DNA of 64,000 nt, taken from contig NZ_CP059856.1 of the NCBI RefSeq assembly GCF_009193325.2, forward strand, positions 2,790,001 through 2,854,000. The letters are read 5' to 3'. Position 1 is the stretch's first letter. The number at the start of each line of letters is the position of its first letter. Both the position numbers and the translations under genes were made by a program. This DNA comes from Bacteroides zhangwenhongii. Lineage in GTDB: Bacteria > Bacteroidota > Bacteroidia > Bacteroidales > Bacteroidaceae. Of the stretch, positions 60,863 through 64,000 are shown piece by piece. The notes beneath the pieces were generated by a model. It did not search any database. It worked only from the letters and a program-made list of their open reading frames with translations, and was not told the DNA's origin.

Positions 60863-63800
60863 TCACTCCTTATACTCCATTAAATTTAATAAACTTTCGT
60901 AGAGTGGATTGGACTTCAGATACTTAGGGACTCCTGTCACAAACATCTGTTTTCGCGCACGGGTAAGAGCTACATTCAGTTTACGATCAATCAGCGTACC
61001 GTCTTCTTCTGTTAAATTCGATACAAACTTTAATTGAAAATAACTGTTGATGCAACAGGAATAGATGATTACATCCCGTTCGCTCCCTTGAAAACGCTCG
61101 ACAGTATCAACCATAATCCGGTTCAGAGCCGGAATGCCCAATGCGGCTATTTCTTTTTTAATCAGTGCTATCTGACTTCTGTAAGGGGTAATGATTCCCA
61201 ACGTACGCGCCTCATCGAAATCTGTCCGGCAATCCTCATAGATACGGGCAACCAGATCCGCTACAATACGGGCTTCCGAATGGTTTATTTTCGTAGATGT
61301 TCCTGTCTTCTCCGGTACGGAAGGATAAAAAGCCAGACGACAAACAGTATCGGAGTCTTCCAGTTGGTGAGGCAATCCGACGGGAATCAGACGCCCTCCA
61401 TAAAAAGCACGGTTGGCAAATAGAGCCACTTCGGGATGCATACGACCTTGACGGCAAAGCATATCGTAGGAAGGATGAGAGGTCAGGGATGACTGACGAG
61501 CGGTGCAGTTGCGGTAGAGACGTTCAAACAGGGAATCTTTCAAGTTGGTCAGTCCGATAGACAGCAAGGACTCCTCGTAGATAGCGGACTGTTCAGAACT
61601 TTGCAGCACAACGGCAGGAAGTTGCTTATGGTCGCCAATCAGGATAAATTTATCAATGGCATTCCCACCCTCTTCGCCACGTGCACAAAGAATACCTAAT
61701 AGCTGAGGTTCCAATATCTGAGTAGCTTCATCTATAATGGCAACATTAAAATGTTTCAGACGGAACAATTCCGGTTTGCCGGAAATGGCCGCTACGGTTC
61801 CTACAATGATGCGGCAACTCCGAATACGCTCGTAAACTTCCGAACGGCGGTTGCAGGAGGCCAATTCGTTTTCTATCAGATGAGTGCGGTAAGTCTCGTC
61901 GCACGACAATTCACTTCCCACACGGATAAAATCAACGGCAGGACGAATGGAAGCAAGCGATTTGCATATCTCGTCGACAGCCCGGTTCGTATACGAAAGC
62001 AGGAGGATTTGAGCGCCTTTATCCGCATGGAATGTTTCAACCATCTTCTTTAAGGCACAAGAGGTCTTTCCGGTTCCCGGAGGACCGATAAGAAGAAAAT
62101 AATCTTGCGCGGCTTTCGCTTTCAATGCGACACGGGTGAAGTCGTCTTTCGCCTGTGAAACAAGAAAATCCAATGATTCGTCGAACTTCGGCGGACGCTG
62201 GGCCAGCAATAAGTCGCGACGTTCCTGTGTCGCAGAGAGATAAGCGTACAATCCTTGATACATGGAGCGAAATGTCGTATCCATCGTGTCATGTTCTATC
62301 GCATAAAGGCTATCGGCAGGGAGCACCGAAGGATTCTGCTGTGTAGCCCGAAGGCGGATACCTATTTCATGATCGGTCAGATGTTCGATATTGCCCTTGA
62401 ATACCATTTTATTGGTTACGTTATCCATCCCGCAGTTTCGTTCATAGAGGATAATGGCGTCACCTTGACGGAAATTAGGAAGTACGTTTTGTATATCATT
62501 GTCCGCTACTGCCTCCGGCAGTTCCTTTTCTTCTAGATCGGAACGTACCAATAATAAATAAGCTTTATGCTCGTCGGCGGCATGATTTTCACGAATCCGC
62601 AAATTATAGATAATCTCACCGGCTTCGCATTTCTCGGCCAATGTGGAAAGCCACAAGGAAGCCGCACCCGTACGCCCTTCATAATCCACATCACCGGACT
62701 TAGAAGTATAAAGTTCTTTCGTCAGAAAATTATAGACCGCATAAAAATAGCTCTTTTCTATGGCGGAAAGCCTCTGCAACTTCTCCTGAAAGCGATCAAT
62801 GGGCGGCCGCAAATAGGTTTCCCAGAAACGTCCTCGCAAGCCACGTTCATTCAGTGTGGAAGCATTGATCTCATCTAACTTCCGTGCGGTATATTCCGGA
62901 TTGTTATGCAACTGGATACCATATTCATCGGCTACAATCCGGTTGCGCAAGTCAATCACACGGCGCACCATTGCCCAAGAAGGCCGTGAAGGGTAAAGAA
63001 GCGGATAACGGGTATAAAGCAAATAGGCTTTTACTTTCCGGTGATCCATCCCCATAGAGTATTGCAATACTGCCTGATAAAGCAACATCTGCACCTTGTT
63101 GTTCTCTTTCGGTTCCACCTTGCCGCGGATAGCGTACTCGTCAGCTTTACCCGATTTCATTTCGATGAAGGAGGACATATCCCGTTGCATATAATCAAGG
63201 CGGCCTTGCAGTCCGAGCGCTTCGCAGATATAAGAAGGTTCAAGCACCGCATCCGTCTTGTCCAATTCGTATCCGGCAGCATGAAAAGTATCATTCACCG
63301 TTTCGCGGATATGCTCGAAATGTAATTTGCAATCATCAAAGAATTGCCGCTCCTTCTCTCTGTCCCGCAAATCGGGGCAAGCCGCCAATTCGATGGGATA
63401 GCGGCGGAAAGCCTTTTGCATACAAGTCCGATAATCAATATCCTCGTTCGGCGCATGAATCCATTCATCCAGAAAGAGATTGGCAATATTTCCCAGTAAC
63501 AGGGGACGGGCATTCTCAATCGGTTGCATTCGGGAAAGGAAGTAGTTTCCCGGATGGTGTCCGTAATCGCGGAAACACTCTGCAAGCGAACTGATATCAA
63601 TCAAATAATCCGGTTCGAGAACGATGAAAGAAGGGGTAAGGATTCCCGCCTCATCTATCGCAACGTCAAGCAGATTCACCTGGGCATGTTGCCAAAGCAG
63701 CTTACAGGTTTCTGCAAACTCTTCGTTTATTTGAGGTATATTATAGCGGACAAGATAGGGCTTTTCCGAGACTTCGTCCAAAGGAGTCACATACAGATAT

Positions 63801-64000
63801 TGTTCGTCCGCATATTGAAAACAGACACGCATTCGCCGGACTCGTTCACGGGCAGGAGGGGCAACCAGATAGGTAGCGTCCGCACGGGGAAGCAAACGGT
63901 ATAACTCATCCGGAATATTCTCTTCCGAAAGTTTGCGGATCAGAAAGGCCAGTGTTTTAACATCCCGCAAGAGGTTTTCCCTGTTCGGTTCGAGACAGCG
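60863..64000 (-). CDS. Dna2-like PD-(D/E)XK nuclease and SF1 (UPF1-like) helicase, start beyond the window
   Basis: The frame is open to the right edge, so more than 1045 residues are visible and the true start is outside; the first in-frame candidate start inside is a TTG at 63970. The N-terminal half has a Cas4/Dna2-type nuclease core (LQGRLDYMQRDMSSFIEMKSGK, residues about 255-276, with the Asp and Glu-x-Lys pair, then a Gln in the VQMLLYQAVL helix). The C-terminal half is an SF1B helicase: Walker A IGPPGTGKTSCA, Walker B VAIIDEATQI, motif III IGDHKQLPAVV, motif V/VI VERFQGSERDVIIYS and LNVALTRARKQM. A role in DNA repair or replication-intermediate processing is inferred. No obvious partner gene lies next to it in the window. 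Confidence 0.87.
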   Translation of the reverse strand, partial: RCLEPNRENLLRDVKTLAFLIRKLSEENIPDELYRLLPRADATYLVAPPARERVRRMRVCFQYADEQYLYVTPLDEVSEKPYLVRYNIPQINEEFAETCKLLWQHAQVNLLDVAIDEAGILTPSFIVLEPDYLIDISSLAECFRDYGHHPGNYFLSRMQPIENARPLLLGNIANLFLDEWIHAPNEDIDYRTCMQKAFRRYPIELAACPDLRDREKERQFFDDCKLHFEHIRETVNDTFHAAGYELDKTDAVLEPSYICEALGLQGRLDYMQRDMSSFIEMKSGKADEYAIRGKVEPKENNKVQMLLYQAVLQYSMGMDHRKVKAYLLYTRYPLLYPSRPSWAMVRRVIDLRNRIVADEYGIQLHNNPEYTARKLDEINASTLNERGLRGRFWETYLRPPIDRFQEKLQRLSAIEKSYFYAVYNFLTKELYTSKSGDVDYEGRTGAASLWLSTLAEKCEAGEIIYNLRIRENHAADEHKAYLLLVRSDLEEKELPEAVADNDIQNVLPNFRQGDAIILYERNCGMDNVTNKMVFKGNIEHLTDHEIGIRLRATQQNPSVLPADSLYAIEHDTMDTTFRSMYQGLYAYLSATQERRDLLLAQRPPKFDESLDFLVSQAKDDFTRVALKAKAAQDYFLLIGPPGTGKTSCALKKMVETFHADKGAQILLLSYTNRAVDEICKSLASIRPAVDFIRVGSELSCDETYRTHLIENELASCNRRSEVYERIRSCRIIVGTVAAISGKPELFRLKHFNVAIIDEATQILEPQLLGILCARGEEGGNAIDKFILIGDHKQLPAVVLQSSEQSAIYEESLLSIGLTNLKDSLFERLYRNCTARQSSLTSHPSYDMLCRQGRMHPEVALFANRAFYGGRLIPVGLPHQLEDSDTVCRLAFYPSVPEKTGTSTKINHSEARIVADLVARIYEDCRTDFDEARTLGIITPYRSQIALIKKEIAALGIPALNRIMVDTVERFQGSERDVIIYSCCINSYFQLKFVSNLTEEDGTLIDRKLNVALTRARKQMFVTGVPKYLKSNPLYESLLNLMEYKE

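Noticed and set aside
1..64000. Insertion sequences, integrases, tRNA-linked attachment sites, rRNA or tRNA genes
   Set aside because: I found no transposase or integrase frames, no terminal inverted repeats around genes, and no tRNA or rRNA sequence. The loci look like established chromosomal segments.

Overview
The window is chromosomal DNA of a gut Bacteroides species, probably close to B. thetaiotaomicron, B. ovatus or B. xylanisolvens. The evidence is four SusC/SusD pairs or part-pairs organised as polysaccharide utilisation loci, two hybrid two-component regulators, many Bacteroides-type lipoprotein signals, and promoters with the Bacteroides -7 element TAnnTTTG instead of an E. coli -10. 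From memory, the gene content resembles the pectin loci of B. thetaiotaomicron around BT4105-BT4124 and BT4145-BT4183; this was not checked by any search.

Region 1 (1-25722) is a rhamnogalacturonan-type locus. A truncated sensor/regulator (1-2667, minus, with an apparent frameshift in its signal peptide) is divergent from a tandem CE12-type esterase (2905-4542). A long leftward operon runs 19449 to 4601: two fimbrillin-like lipoproteins, SusC, SusD, a second SusC and SusD, and a family PL11 rhamnogalacturonan lyase. A GH43-like enzyme (minus) and a GH2 plus GH28 pair (plus) follow. A shared 18-bp motif lies upstream of several of these promoters and is a candidate operator.

Region 2 (25756-36188) is core housekeeping sequence: PatB-type aminotransferase, HAD phosphatase, Pif1-like helicase with TPRs, AsmA-like protein, YciO/Sua5 protein, NagB, flavodiiron protein and a radical SAM protein.

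Region 3 (36189-60465) is a homogalacturonan/pectin locus. It holds a candidate small RNA, then SusC, SusD, a DUF4957/DUF5123-type surface protein and pectate lyases (with the remnant of a third between them). These converge on a complete hybrid two-component regulator, a CE12-CE8 fusion and a GH105-CE8 fusion. Divergently there are a lone PTS EIIC-like permease, a KduI with a signal peptide and a hexuronate-type MFS transporter. The logic is lyase cleavage outside, de-esterification, GH105 removal of unsaturated galacturonate, isomerisation by KduI and uptake. The SusC and GH105-CE8 promoters share an identical 13-mer at the same distance (44 bp) from the -7 element.

Region 4 (60466-64000) has stacked terminators, a candidate small RNA and a Dna2-like nuclease/helicase open at the right edge.

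The least explained structures are two arrays of degenerate 22-bp tandem units (19954-20107 and 53710-53929), the two candidate operators, the two candidate small RNAs and the pectate-lyase remnant.
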